DNA of 50,177 nt from Eisenbergiella porci (GTDB lineage: Bacteria > Bacillota > Clostridia > Lachnospirales > Lachnospiraceae). The position numbers were made by a program, and so were the translations under genes. The first letter of the stretch is position 1. Every line of letters begins with the position of its first letter. The stretch covers positions 1 to 50,177 of the forward strand of contig NZ_VUMI01000041.1 of NCBI RefSeq assembly GCF_009696275.1, in the 5' to 3' direction. This document shows positions 1-9,144 of this stretch, in pieces. The notes below the pieces were generated by a model that saw only the letters and a program-made list of their open reading frames with translations, was not told the DNA's origin and ran no database searches.

Positions 1-250
1 ACTCACACGCTCTTTCCCTCTTATACTCACTTCATAACTACTAAATGCAGTTCCGTGCAGTTATCGGACTTTGGTTTGTTTGGCAACCTTATCCCTGCAT
101 TTAGCCTCAGATGTAGCAAGCCAGAGTGTTGCCTAATCCTTTCTTCAGATTCCGTCTCACGGCGGACACCCTTGGCTTCGGCTGTATCCTTCCCACTGCC
201 GGGCGGATTGGGGACTTTCACCCGTTAGAACGTGTGCCCACCGGGCACAC
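1..250 (-). mobile_element. 5' end of a group IIC intron (partial, runs off the left edge)
   Basis: Read on the minus strand, the element begins at 250 with GTGTGCCCGG, matching the GUGYG 5' consensus, and continues with domain I blocks (GGGTGAAAGTCCC, CAAGGGTGTCC, GGAATCTGAAG, AACAAACCAAAGTCC) that I recognise from the crystallised Oceanobacillus iheyensis group IIC intron. Only about 250 nt are inside the window; the reverse transcriptase/maturase gene and domains V and VI would lie to the left. The insertion point is two bases after the U-tract of the intrinsic terminator at 252-288, the site preference known for class C introns. The class rests on sequence memory plus insertion context. 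Intactness of the rest cannot be seen. Confidence 0.85.
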
Positions 251-251
251 C

Positions 252-288
252 AAAAAATAGCGGAAATGTTCTAATAAACATTTCCGCT
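252..288 (-). terminator. Rho-independent terminator of the tRNA-Val/Met operon and target of the group IIC intron
   Basis: A perfect 12-bp stem, AGCGGAAATGTT at 259-270 pairing with AACATTTCCGCT at 277-288, has a 6-nt loop and is followed on the minus strand by ATTTTTT. It lies 13 bp downstream of tRNA-Met. The group IIC intron starts at 250 immediately after the U-tract. Confidence 0.92.
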
Positions 289-301
289 AACCATATTCGA
301 G

Positions 302-375
302 TAGCGAGAGGGGGACTTGAACCCTCGACACCACGGGTATGAACCGTGTGCTCTAGCCAGCTGAGCTATCTCGCC
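302..375 (-). tRNA. tRNA-Met (anticodon CAU)
   Basis: The minus strand folds into a cloverleaf. The acceptor GGCGAGA pairs with TCTCGCT, with one G-U pair, and the anticodon arm is CACGG-TTCATAC-CCGTG, giving anticodon CAU. The T arm is GAGGG-TTCAAGT-CCCCC-like. CCA is not encoded. A CAU anticodon could be elongator Met, initiator or the lysidine-modified Ile tRNA. The first acceptor position can pair (G-U), which argues against an initiator. It is second in a two-tRNA operon behind tRNA-Val. Confidence 0.93.
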
Positions 376-383
376 AGATTATA

Positions 384-456
384 TGGGACCTATAGGGCTC
401 GAACCTATGACCCTCTGCTTGTAAGGCAGATGCTCTCCCAGCTGAGCTAAGATCCC
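384..456 (-). tRNA. tRNA-Val (anticodon UAC)
   Basis: Minus-strand cloverleaf with acceptor GGGATCT pairing with AGGTCCC, D arm TAGCTCAGCTGGGAGAGCA, anticodon arm TCTGC-CTTACAA-GCAGA (UAC) and T loop TTCGAGC. The discriminator is A and CCA is not encoded. It is the first gene of the Val-Met tRNA operon, about 57 bp downstream of the -10 box at 513-518. Confidence 0.95.
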
Positions 457-512
457 ATAATCAAACAAGTCTCTGAGGTGCTTTGTTTACCGCACTCGCA
501 ACCTGCTTGATT

Positions 513-541
513 AGTATACAAAAAATGGGACAACTTGTCAA
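513..541 (-). promoter_or_regulatory. Sigma-70/SigA promoter of the tRNA-Val/Met operon
   Basis: On the minus strand a consensus -35 TTGACA (536-541) and -10 TATACT (513-518) are separated by 17 bp, upstream of tRNA-Val. This is one of the best promoter matches in the window. Confidence 0.88.
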
Positions 542-612
542 CACATTTTTTTAAATTTTTTTACAACTTTTTCAAAGCGTTTTTCGAGTTTTTTTCATCA
601 TTTATCCGAGTA

Positions 613-3600
613 TTATTTACGGCCTTTTTTTCTTCTGCCGGGGCTGTTTTTGCGGCCTTTGCTGCAAAGGAAGAACACGGCTGCCGCAATGATACATAAG
701 CCTGCTGCCGCCAGAACAACAATGAGAGCCATATGTTTCCCTGAACCAGCCTGCTGCTTCTGCCCCTGAACGCCGCCATTTTCCTTGTCCAGAAGGATTT
801 CTTCCCCCACTGCGGCACCTTCGCTGCCGCCGTCTTGTCCCTCCGCCGCAGCTCCGGAACCGGAAGCCGCTGCGCCGCCCGCAGCACCAATTTCGCCGTC
901 CGCCTCATTTTCCGCCACCAGGATGCCATCGGGACCATCCGCAGGATTTATTACCGTCACCTTACTATCCTCTACTCCATTTTTTTCTCCGGAGGATGTC
1001 TTTGCCTTTATGGGAGCGGCTGTGGTCTTCTTTCCCTGGTTTAAGTCTGCCAGACCTTCACCCGCGCCGTTGTCTCTGATGATATAGGAGGGTATCGACA
1101 GCGCGGCATTGGGATCATTCACCAGCTGGGTCGTTTCATCATACAGGCCTGTGCTGCTGTTATTGGCGGAGTTTTCCTGCGTATTTTCGGACTGGCCGCC
1201 GCCTTGACTCTGATTGCTTCCCTGCCCTTCATTCTGATCCTGACTGCCGGGGCAGTACGGCGCTTTTTATAATAAGCACCGCCCGCCCTGGCACGCCCGT
1301 ATCTTACTCAGTTTCCTGGCCGCCCTTTAATATAATGGAATCCAGCTTATCAGGCATTTCCAGCGGCAGCGTATCGCTGACCAGTCTCTGCCCCTCATTG
1401 GTCATGGCATTGTCCACCCGGTAAAGCTCTGCGCGTACCTTTCCTGTGATCTTCGGAAGCTCACCCTGTTCATCAGGCGCGATCCAGTAAATCCAGTTCC
1501 GTAACCGTCATTTCAGGGCTATTCGTCTTAATCCGGACATAAGCTGCGTCATAGGTGCAGATCCAGGGATCCTTCTGTTCATTTTCAAAGTAAACCGTCT
1601 GGCTGCCCTTTTTATTTTCAAAGGTACCGATCTTTACCGTAGTCCATTTGCTGCCGTCCGTTCGTGCCTTCAATATTATCAATGACAATATACTTATCCG
1701 TTCCTTCTTCCTTATAAAAAATACGGTAGCTTTCCGTATCCTTCATATTTTTCTAGCTGATGAATATACGGCGGTAACCTCCGGCTGCCTTGATATTTTC
1801 CGGGGGATCCGGCTTTTTGGCCGTTTCAGGCGTTACCGCCACACCCGTGCTGTAGCCGCTGGACCAGGTGCCGTTCACCGACTGGACGGGCACGCCGTAC
1901 GTATCTCCATTCTTCAGCTTTCCGCCTTTTGTTACATTCACACATGGCTTCCAGGTTACCGTAAAGGATTTGTCCGCTCCTACGGCCAGCACCTCCTGGG
2001 GAATGTCCATTTCAGGCTTCGGTATGCGGTTTGCCATGTCGTTGAGGAACTCTACCCTGGAGATATCCGCAAGGGTGCCGCCGTTAGTCGTTTTCGTTAT
2101 CCTGAAAGTTACCTTCTTTACCGCTACCTATCCGCCCAGGTCAACAGTTATCTTGCCATCTTCCAGCTTGACATACATGTCTGATGAAGAGCTGAACAGC
2201 CTTGCCCGTGATGTTTCTTTTCCTATGGGAAGGATGATTCCTTCTTCGTTTTCAGCGGTTATCACATGGACTTCACCGTTTTCAACCTGATGGTCACCCA
2301 TGGTTACTTCAATGGTTTCCAGAATTACGGCTTCTCCGTCTTCCTGTTTTTCATCAGGGACAAGATAAAACCGAATTCAACGGGATTTTCATCGGAAATT
2401 TCTTCCCCGTCATTCCTGGAAAATGTCACAGTTTTGTTTCCGCTTAACAAGTCCTCCGGATTTCCATCCTTCAGCGCAGTCCCGCCTTCCTGATTCAGAT
2501 TAACAGCCACACTTTCTTTGGAAAGCCTGCTGGTCAGAACCGCCTGTGTATCCGCACCCCTTTTCCGGCGTTCCAGGCTGTCGGCAAAATGCTGTAAATC
2601 CATAAGCGTTGCTGATAATGGCATTTTTATCCTCATCATCCAGCCTGCCGTCACCATTTACATCCCCGATCACAAGGACTCCCGGATGGCTGCTGCCGGA
2701 TTCATAAGCGCCCTTGGAAAGCTTCAGAAATCCAGTGTAAATTTCCCCGCTTTTAATTTCACCGTCCAACTCTATGATCTGCCTGTACTCCAGGAAGCCT
2801 TTTGCCGACAGATGCAGCTCCCAGGTCCCGGATTCCAGCCCGTCAAAGGATACCTACTCCCGATTCTGGGTTCCAAGAGATACCTCCCGGGACTGCTTCT
2901 CTTCCCCGTCCCTGGTAAGCCAGATTCTAAGGGGAATTTCCTGGTCCAGCACATTACCGATTTGCAGCTCAATGCCGCCCCTGCGGTTTTCCGACGGCGC
3001 TGCGTTATTCCAGTCACCGCCGGTTTTCTCTGCTTGGATCCTTTCAGAAGCGCATCCTCGGTTTCTGTTTCTGTCTCGGTTTCTGTCTCCGTTTCCAGTT
3101 CCGTTTCGGTCTGCGTCTCCAGTTCGGTTTCTGTTTCCATCTCGGTTCCCGTTTCCGTTCCTGAATTGCTTTCTGTCTCTGAACTGCTCTCCGTTTCTGA
3201 CGGGAGCTGTGTCCTATCCTGAGAACCATTTTCAGTACCTGTTTCTGCTGCGGATCCTGTTTCTGCTGTAGCGCCCGTTTCTGCCGCGGATCCTGTTTCT
3301 GCCGGGGATCCCGTTTCTGTACCGGCCGCTGAGCCATTCCCAGACGGTGCTTCACTTCCGGGTACGGATTCCGATTCCGCTGCAGATTCCGGTTTATTCC
3401 CTGACTCCGTCCCCGCTCCGTTGTCCGATGCGTTTCCGGCTCCGCCGAGGTTCTCATTCTTCCTTCCGGACGCAGAACCGCCGGCTTCCGATGCCGCGGA
3501 AGCTCCCGATGAATTCTCCATGCTGTCCACGCCGCCGTTTTCCTGCATGACAGCCACCGTTTCCGCCTGCGTCTACGCATGTACTCCTGCCGCGGAAGCG

Positions 3601-3665
3601 TTTGCCGGAAGCACGGTCGTAAATGTCAGCAAAAATGCCAGCGTACAGGCCAATGCTCGTTTCAT
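613..3665 (-). pseudogene. Decayed gene for a secreted, C-terminally membrane-anchored dockerin/FN3 surface protein
   Basis: The gene starts at 3665 behind AGGAGGTAGCAT with a signal peptide (MKRALACTLAFLL..., ending near ANASAAG) and would encode about 1,000 residues. In order it shows a low-complexity Ser/Glu/Thr region with Glu-Thr repeats (about 3048-3200), a beta-sandwich-like segment, a dockerin type I calcium motif DVNGDGRLDDED (about 2650-2690), a discoidin-like region, FN3-like segments, and finally a Gly/Ala-rich stretch with a transmembrane helix and a Lys/Arg tail. No LPXTG is visible. In-frame TAG stops lie at 3573-3575, 2854-2856, 2128-2130 and 1753-1755. Frame changes are needed near 3030, 2605, 2350, 1670, 1490 and 1260-1300. 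One TAG (1753) sits where FN3 domains carry Trp (ISW), so it is probably TGG to TAG. Product class is fairly clear; its partner or substrate is unknown. Confidence 0.85.
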
Positions 3666-3801
3666 ATGCTACCTCCTGTCTCCTCACTTTATCTTTCAAT
3701 CCGGCCAAATAGAAGCGCCCGGCGGCGGTTCATTTTAACTGCTGCCAGCTTGTTCCCCAGGCAAAAACAAAGTCAAGCACCCCGCCGCATAATTCACATG
3801 G

Positions 3802-3835
3802 AAAAATCCGCCCTGCCATAAGACAGAACGGATTT
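3802..3835 (-). terminator. Terminator of the GH42 gene
   Basis: AAATCCG (3829-3835 on the minus strand) pairs with CGGATTT (3804-3810), followed by a T-run on the minus strand. It lies 40 bp downstream of the GH42 stop. Confidence 0.75.
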
Positions 3836-3875
3836 ATCCAATTTCCAGAAAATTGATTCATCATTCCGGCAAAAT

Positions 3876-5924
3876 TTATTTCCCCACAGCCAGCACCTTT
3901 GCCTCAAATGGCTTCAGCTCCACGCTTTCGGAAACCGTTTCTCCCGTGAACAGATCCACGCATTCCTTTTTCAGTTCCACAACAGCGCATTCATCCAGGT
4001 AATTCAAAACAAACAGATACGTCTGTTCCCCTTCCCTGACCGCCAGCTCACAGCCCTCCGGCAATACTACTGTATCTGCGTAAGGCTCTGCAACGCCCAG
4101 CTTTTCCAGGAAAACCTCCGCCGTATGCTCAGAAAAAGCGCCGCCAAAATAATACACCCTTCCTTTTCCCTGCTCCCTGCTGATAAGCGCCGGTGTCCCC
4201 GCGTAATAGCTGGAAGAAAACCTTGCCTCCACCTTCGCATCCTCTGTCAGCGGCGCAAGCAGATCGTTAAATACCGCCGCTTCGATCCGGGTGCCGTCCC
4301 AGTCCGCATAAACCGTTCCGTCCGCCGGGGAAACAAAGGTATATTCCGGAATATCCGTCCCTGTCAGCGGCGCAAGCAGGCCTGGCAATTTACTCATCAC
4401 ACATTTTCCCGTCTCATCCTTATACCCGGTGCGGCAGCCCAGCACCAGACAGCCGCCCTGCTCCACATATGCCGTCAGCTTATCCGTCATCTGCTGTGTC
4501 AGCATGGTTGCATGAGGATAGAACAGAACCTGATATTTTGACAGTTCTTCCGCCTCCATATGATCCAGATAGCAGAAGTCAAAGGGCGTATGCTTTCTCT
4601 GGCAAGCCTCAAAAAGCCCTTTGTCGCTTTCCCTCTCCACTCTTCCATGCCAGGCGTCCACTACGCTGTCCCACAGATTATCGTAATCTCTTACAAGCCC
4701 CACCTTCGCCTGATAACGGCTTCCCGCTACACAGGCCATACGTCCTGCTTTCTCATGAATTTCCTTCAGCTCGGAAAGCCGCCTGTTGTCCCTTCCCGAA
4801 TAGTCCAAAATGCCGTGCCAGTAAATCTCCGTCCCCATAGTGCAGGTACGCCACCGGAAATAACTCACATAATCCGCCCCGTGGGCAATACTCTGCATCG
4901 TCCACAGCGTCATCTGCCCCGGCTTTGGCGTGGGTGCTTCCATCCGGCTGTTCCAGCCATTTGCTCCCGACTGCTGCTCCATAATGCCAAAATTGGGGGA
5001 AATCGCTCTGGCCTCCGCCAGATTGCGGCTCCACTTTCTGTCCCGCATACTTTTATCGTCCGGCTCATAGGAATCCAGGCAATAAGCAAAATTCGGGTAG
5101 GAGTCATAGGTGATAAAATCAAGGCTTTCCTCCGTCATACGGTGGTTATCCAGATTCCCGAACAGTCCGTTTGTGGTAATGAAATCCCCAGGCTTTACAT
5201 ATTTTTTCAGAATATCGCTCTGCATTCTTGCAAAACGACAGGTACTGTCGGAAATAAAACGTATATAATCCAGTACCTCATGAGGATTGGTGGAATTACT
5301 GGGCGTCGGCCGGGGCACATAGATTTCCTCCCACTCCGTATAGGTCTGATTCCAGAAAACTGTCCCCCAGGCTTCGTTCAGTCGGTCCAGCGTACCGTAT
5401 TTTTCCTGAAGGAACACACGGAAAGCCGCCGTATCGCTTTCGGAATAAAACTCATTCACCTCACAGTTAAGCTCATTGTCAATCTGCCAGCCGATGATGG
5501 CAGGATGCGCCGCATAATGGGCGGCGGATTTCTCCACGATCCGTTTCACCAGCTCCTGATATTTCGGAGAATTGTAGTTGTAATGCCTCCGGCAGCCGTG
5601 ACGGTAAAGCACGCCGTCCTGTCTGGCATTGAGCACCTCCGGGTATCTGTTGGTAAGCCATGCCGGCGGCGTGGCGCTTGGCGTACAGAAAATGACCTTC
5701 ATGCCCGTGCGTTCCGCTATTTCCAGAAACCGGTCAAAAAAATCATAGGTAAATTCCCCTTCCCTGGGTTCGATTTTGCTCCAGGCAAACTCCGCCACAC
5801 GGACCACTTCAATCCCATTCTCCAGCATCCGCCGCAGATCCTCTTCCCACATGCCCTCCGGCCAATGCTCCGGATAATAGCAGGTGCCCAGCGTGATTTT
5901 TTCCAGGTTCATACTCCGTTCCAT
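3876..5924 (-). CDS. GH42 beta-galactosidase (zinc-cluster-less subtype)
   Basis: A 682-residue cytoplasmic beta-galactosidase of glycoside hydrolase family 42, hydrolysing terminal beta-D-galactosides. The N-terminal TIM barrel opens with YYPEHWPEGMWEEDL; the acid/base Glu is E151 in WQIDNE and the nucleophile is E316 in IMEQQ. The central trimerisation domain and a C-terminal beta domain follow, and the length fits the family. The Cys cluster found in the second GH42 of this window (30490-32538) is absent. I chose the ATG at 5924 because AGGAGAGG lies directly upstream; an ATG 11 codons further up has no such site. It has no signal peptide. It lies downstream of the LacI-type regulator on the same strand, 126 bp away, and is probably controlled by it (inference). 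Confidence 0.95.
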   Translation of the reverse strand: MERSMNLEKITLGTCYYPEHWPEGMWEEDLRRMLENGIEVVRVAEFAWSKIEPREGEFTYDFFDRFLEIAERTGMKVIFCTPSATPPAWLTNRYPEVLNARQDGVLYRHGCRRHYNYNSPKYQELVKRIVEKSAAHYAAHPAIIGWQIDNELNCEVNEFYSESDTAAFRVFLQEKYGTLDRLNEAWGTVFWNQTYTEWEEIYVPRPTPSNSTNPHEVLDYIRFISDSTCRFARMQSDILKKYVKPGDFITTNGLFGNLDNHRMTEESLDFITYDSYPNFAYCLDSYEPDDKSMRDRKWSRNLAEARAISPNFGIMEQQSGANGWNSRMEAPTPKPGQMTLWTMQSIAHGADYVSYFRWRTCTMGTEIYWHGILDYSGRDNRRLSELKEIHEKAGRMACVAGSRYQAKVGLVRDYDNLWDSVVDAWHGRVERESDKGLFEACQRKHTPFDFCYLDHMEAEELSKYQVLFYPHATMLTQQMTDKLTAYVEQGGCLVLGCRTGYKDETGKCVMSKLPGLLAPLTGTDIPEYTFVSPADGTVYADWDGTRIEAAVFNDLLAPLTEDAKVEARFSSSYYAGTPALISREQGKGRVYYFGGAFSEHTAEVFLEKLGVAEPYADTVVLPEGCELAVREGEQTYLFVLNYLDECAVVELKKECVDLFTGETVSESVELKPFEAKVLAVGK

Positions 5925-6050
5925 AATTCCTCTCCTTCCGCCCCCCTGGGGCTGCACATTTTATTTTTCCAGCCGTCCAATATCTTTACAGCTGCTTAAT
6001 TCCCTTCTTTTTACCGCATCCGCCCAAAATAATTACGGCACTTTACGGCA

Positions 6051-7118
6051 CTATCTGATTTTTCTCACCGAAGCGCCCTTTACCAGCTGTACCGGCGAGC
6101 CTGACACATACTTTACTTTTTTCCCCTCCAGCATATCCAGCAGGATATCCGCGCATTTCGCTCCCTGTTTTTCCGGAAACAGGCCCACCGAGGTGAGCAG
6201 CGGATCCATATACTTCCTGGCGGAGCTTCCATCGATCCCTATGATAGAAATATCCTCCGGCACCCGCAGCCCCATGGAATGAAAGGCCTTGCACATCCCC
6301 AGCGCAAATTCATCGTTAAAGGCCACCACCGCCGTGGCATCCAGCCTTCTTTCCGCAAACAGCCTTGCCGCCAGCTCCCCTTTCCCGAAAAAATCCTCCT
6401 CCATCAGCTGCATGCCGTCCTCCCGCCTCTCATCCTCCAGAAAGGATAAAATTCTGCTGTCTCCCGCCATATCTTCCCTGTGGACGCCGATATAATACTC
6501 CTTCAGCCTGTCTCCGTAAACTTCCTTCATCAGCGAGCAGAAGGAAAGTCTCCTGGCATCCATGGAGCTGAAAGGATATGGCATGCCCAGCGCAATCCTC
6601 CTGTGCCCGTTTTCACGCAGCGCGCGGACCGCAAGCTCCATCACCCTGACCATATCGATTTCCACCCGTGGCACCGCCCTGGAAAAGCCCTCCGCATTTC
6701 CGTAAGAAGCGCTCACCACCGGAAGGCGGTAATTCCTCCCCACCGTATCCAGGTAATGCTGGGTAATGCCTTCATTTGGCATGATAATTCCGTCAATCAT
6801 GGCATTCCTGATTTTCTCAAAATCCATGCTGCCGTTGAAGACCACCATATAATCCCTCTTCCCGGCCGCCTCCACCATCCCTCTGTACATATCTATATAA
6901 AAAGAATTCTTCAGATCCTTGCAGAAAAAAAGAATCTGCTTCGTCCTCCTCTTCTGCAGCGCCTCCGCCACAGGATGGGGATAGTAGCCAAGCTCCTCCG
7001 CTATGGCCAGTATTCTTTTTTTCTTCTCCGCCTCCACGTATCCGCTGTTGTTCATCGCCCTGGATACCACGGAAACCGATACGCCGGCTCTGAGCGCAAC
7101 CTTTTTTCTGGTGACCAT
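6051..7118 (-). CDS. LacI/GalR-family transcriptional regulator
   Basis: A 355-residue repressor-type regulator. Residues 3-22 form the LacI helix-turn-helix (VTRKKVALRAGVSVSVVSRA), followed by the hinge helix region and a periplasmic-binding-protein-like effector domain (IDGIIMPNEG, VVAFNDEFALGM, ISIIGIDGS). The start at 7118 is supported by GGGGAGAGAG just upstream; a start 7 codons earlier is also open. It lies between the sugar ABC transporter genes and the GH42 gene, all transcribed leftward, so it probably senses a galactoside-like ligand and controls one or both (inference). I found no convincing LacI operator palindrome, although the hairpin AATGTGG...CCACATT at 7270-7291 lies upstream. 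Confidence 0.93.
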   Translation of the reverse strand: MVTRKKVALRAGVSVSVVSRAMNNSGYVEAEKKKRILAIAEELGYYPHPVAEALQKRRTKQILFFCKDLKNSFYIDMYRGMVEAAGKRDYMVVFNGSMDFEKIRNAMIDGIIMPNEGITQHYLDTVGRNYRLPVVSASYGNAEGFSRAVPRVEIDMVRVMELAVRALRENGHRRIALGMPYPFSSMDARRLSFCSLMKEVYGDRLKEYYIGVHREDMAGDSRILSFLEDERREDGMQLMEEDFFGKGELAARLFAERRLDATAVVAFNDEFALGMCKAFHSMGLRVPEDISIIGIDGSSARKYMDPLLTSVGLFPEKQGAKCADILLDMLEGKKVKYVSGSPVQLVKGASVRKIR

Positions 7119-7302
7119 TCTCTCTCCCCTTTTCAGCAATAAGGTTTCAGGCTGTTCCTGCCGTCCGCCGTCTTTTTCTGCCCGGAACCTGACAGGATAT
7201 GAGGTTATTGTAACATATGGGGGTATGATTGTATCTTAGCTTTTATGAAAAAAGGTTGCAATAGCGGAAAATGTGGTCACGGGGCCACATTCTGAAAAAG
7301 GG
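7119..7302. other. Intergenic region upstream of the LacI-type regulator
   Basis: It contains an AT-rich stretch (7201-7240) that probably holds the regulator's promoter, without a convincing -35/-10 pair, and a hairpin AATGTGG-N8-CCACATT at 7270-7291. That hairpin could be an operator or part of a double terminator with the stem at 7303-7343. Confidence 0.4.
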
Positions 7303-7348
7303 AAACCGCTGTAAGGCAGCTATCTTCTGCCTTACAGCGGTTTTTCCC
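7303..7348. terminator. Strong stem-loop terminator behind the sugar ABC operon
   Basis: A 17-bp perfect stem, AAACCGCTGTAAGGCAG (7303-7319) with its complement at 7327-7343, and a 7-nt loop. On the minus strand it ends the lipoprotein gene that stops at 7361, with TTTCCCTTTTT following. The plus side has TTTTT, so it may act in both directions. Confidence 0.85.
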
Positions 7349-7360
7349 CGGATTAAAACC

Positions 7361-9127
7361 TTATTTAGCGGTTAATTCCTTATAGTTTGAAATTGCATTT
7401 TCCCATGCTTCTTTAAAATACGCGGTTACATCATCATACCCCATATTCTTAAGCTCTGCCTGTATCTGCGCATACTTCTGATCATACTCCTCCTGTGTTT
7501 CGGAGAATACCATATCAGGAACAGCCTGCTGCAGATAATCGCTGATTTTTGTTATGCTTCTCTGAATATCCGTAGGATTTTCTGCCGGCATAAGATTGAT
7601 ATAGCCTTCATGAATTGTGGACTGGTTTTCTCTTTTGGTTGATACCTCCAGCGGAACATCCACACCGTAGAAATCACAGTAATCCTTATCCGCATCCGTC
7701 ATGTTTTCTTCCACATATTCCTTATTCAGCCGTAAATCAATATATTTTCCTTCATTGGCCTGGGTTGCCGACAGAGCGTCGTAATCCTGTCCTACCAGTC
7801 CCAGATAACGGTTTGCACCCTGTTCCAGCAGGTAATCCGGGTTTTCCTTCAGTTTCTGTTTGCAGTCCTCAGTCAGCACTGCAACCCCATTTTCATCATA
7901 GTCCCAGGTTATACCCTTGGGTCCGTTCATTATTGTCCGGGAACCATCCTCAGAAAACAGGAAATCAAACAGCCTCATGATAGCCTTCATCTTAGTCTCA
8001 TCACATTTGGAGGATACAACAAAGGTTCTTGCAGCCATCCCGAATTCCGATGCCCTGGATATCCATGCAGGGAATTCCGCGGTATCAGCCCATGGAATAT
8101 CAACAAACTTATCTTTTCCTCCCGCCTTACTCAGTTCTGCATTACCGGCGTCAAAATCCCATTCCATGGAGCTGTAAAACACCTGTCCTTCATTGATTTT
8201 CTGGCTGTAATCCTCATTTTTCTGCGTATAGGTTTCCGGGTCCAGCAATCCCATCTGATTGGCCTTAAAATACATGTCCGCCGCAATCCAGTACATATGA
8301 TTTTCATTATATAAATCAATATATTCCAAATCCGGAATATGGAAGGAGCATAAATCATTCAGTCCATATTGTGCACAGTATTTCCAAATCACAGGATCCG
8401 AAAGCGTATGGTTCAGTCCCCAGTCATTAAATCTTGAAATGCCATAGGTCTTTTTCCCTGATTCCGTCTGCGGGTGCTTGTCCTGAATTGTCTTCAGCAG
8501 GTTCAGGAAATCATCAATGGATTTGATTTCCGGGCTTCCAGCCTCTTTATACCATTCCCAGCGGATAAAATTTCCATATCTGGAGGTAGCAAGCGGCGAT
8601 GCCTGATTTTTGCCTCTGGCACAAATGGCATACATCTTATTTTCCCCATTGCCCAGATAACCCTTGCTGTAATTGACCATCTCCGGGAATCCCTCTGCCA
8701 TACTGGGCGCATAGGAAAGATACTCATCCAGACTCTGTACCGCTCCCGCCTGAATCAAAGGGGTGATATACTGCAGCCCCATTCTGTTCACATCATATAA
8801 ATCCCCGCTGGCTGCCATCGCCTGCTGTTTTTCATTGCTGAACAGAACCACATTCAGGGTGACTCCTGTCTGCTCCTTAATATACTGGGCAACCGGATCA
8901 TCCTGGATTCCTGCCGTAATTGGATTTTCACCTGCGGAATCCATAAAAATATCTATGGTAACCTGCTCAATACCTTCTTCTCCTGCCTGAACATTTTCTT
9001 CCTGCCCAGCATTGTTTTCAGCAGTCTGGTTTGCGCTGCTTTGGCATGCAGTCAGACTCAATCCGAGAACTGCTGCCAATGCCGCCGCCATAATCCTCTT
9101 TCCACTTTTTCCTAATACTTTTCTCAT
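7361..9127 (-). CDS. Oligosaccharide ABC transporter substrate-binding lipoprotein (LplA/YtcQ type)
   Basis: A 588-residue extracellular solute-binding protein. The N-terminus is a lipoprotein signal peptide with lipobox LTAC (lipidated Cys 28) and a polar linker of Gln, Asn and Glu. The rest has the long LplA-type layout seen for importers of complex oligosaccharides (MNGPKGITWDYDENG and LGLVGQDYDAL near the C-terminal half). AAGGAGG precedes the ATG at 9127. It is the last gene of a leftward operon permease-permease-lipoprotein, 17 bp behind the second permease, with a terminator 20 bp after its stop. It should dock onto the two permeases upstream (inference). The ligand is not readable from sequence; the neighbouring GH42 and GH106-like genes suggest a galactose- or rhamnose-containing oligosaccharide. 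Confidence 0.94.
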   Translation of the reverse strand: MRKVLGKSGKRIMAAALAAVLGLSLTACQSSANQTAENNAGQEENVQAGEEGIEQVTIDIFMDSAGENPITAGIQDDPVAQYIKEQTGVTLNVVLFSNEKQQAMAASGDLYDVNRMGLQYITPLIQAGAVQSLDEYLSYAPSMAEGFPEMVNYSKGYLGNGENKMYAICARGKNQASPLATSRYGNFIRWEWYKEAGSPEIKSIDDFLNLLKTIQDKHPQTESGKKTYGISRFNDWGLNHTLSDPVIWKYCAQYGLNDLCSFHIPDLEYIDLYNENHMYWIAADMYFKANQMGLLDPETYTQKNEDYSQKINEGQVFYSSMEWDFDAGNAELSKAGGKDKFVDIPWADTAEFPAWISRASEFGMAARTFVVSSKCDETKMKAIMRLFDFLFSEDGSRTIMNGPKGITWDYDENGVAVLTEDCKQKLKENPDYLLEQGANRYLGLVGQDYDALSATQANEGKYIDLRLNKEYVEENMTDADKDYCDFYGVDVPLEVSTKRENQSTIHEGYINLMPAENPTDIQRSITKISDYLQQAVPDMVFSETQEEYDQKYAQIQAELKNMGYDDVTAYFKEAWENAISNYKELTAK

Positions 9128-9144
9128 TATAACCCTCCTTGTTG

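Noticed and set aside
27-221. A 64-codon minus-strand frame near the left edge
   Set aside because: It lies entirely inside structured RNA of the group IIC intron domain I and has no ribosome site.
613-1122. A stand-alone small membrane protein of 169 codons
   Set aside because: Its position, Gly/Ala-rich linker and anchor make it the C-terminal end of the decayed surface protein rather than its own gene; no ribosome site precedes its ATG.
613-3665. TAG recoding (amber read as an amino acid) to explain the surface gene
   Set aside because: All in-frame stops are TAG, but about six frameshifts are also required and at least one stop fits TGG to TAG mutation. Decay is simpler.
4560-5999. A 479-codon plus-strand frame opposite the first GH42 gene
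   Set aside because: Shadow of a gene with catalytic residues in place; no independent evidence for coding.
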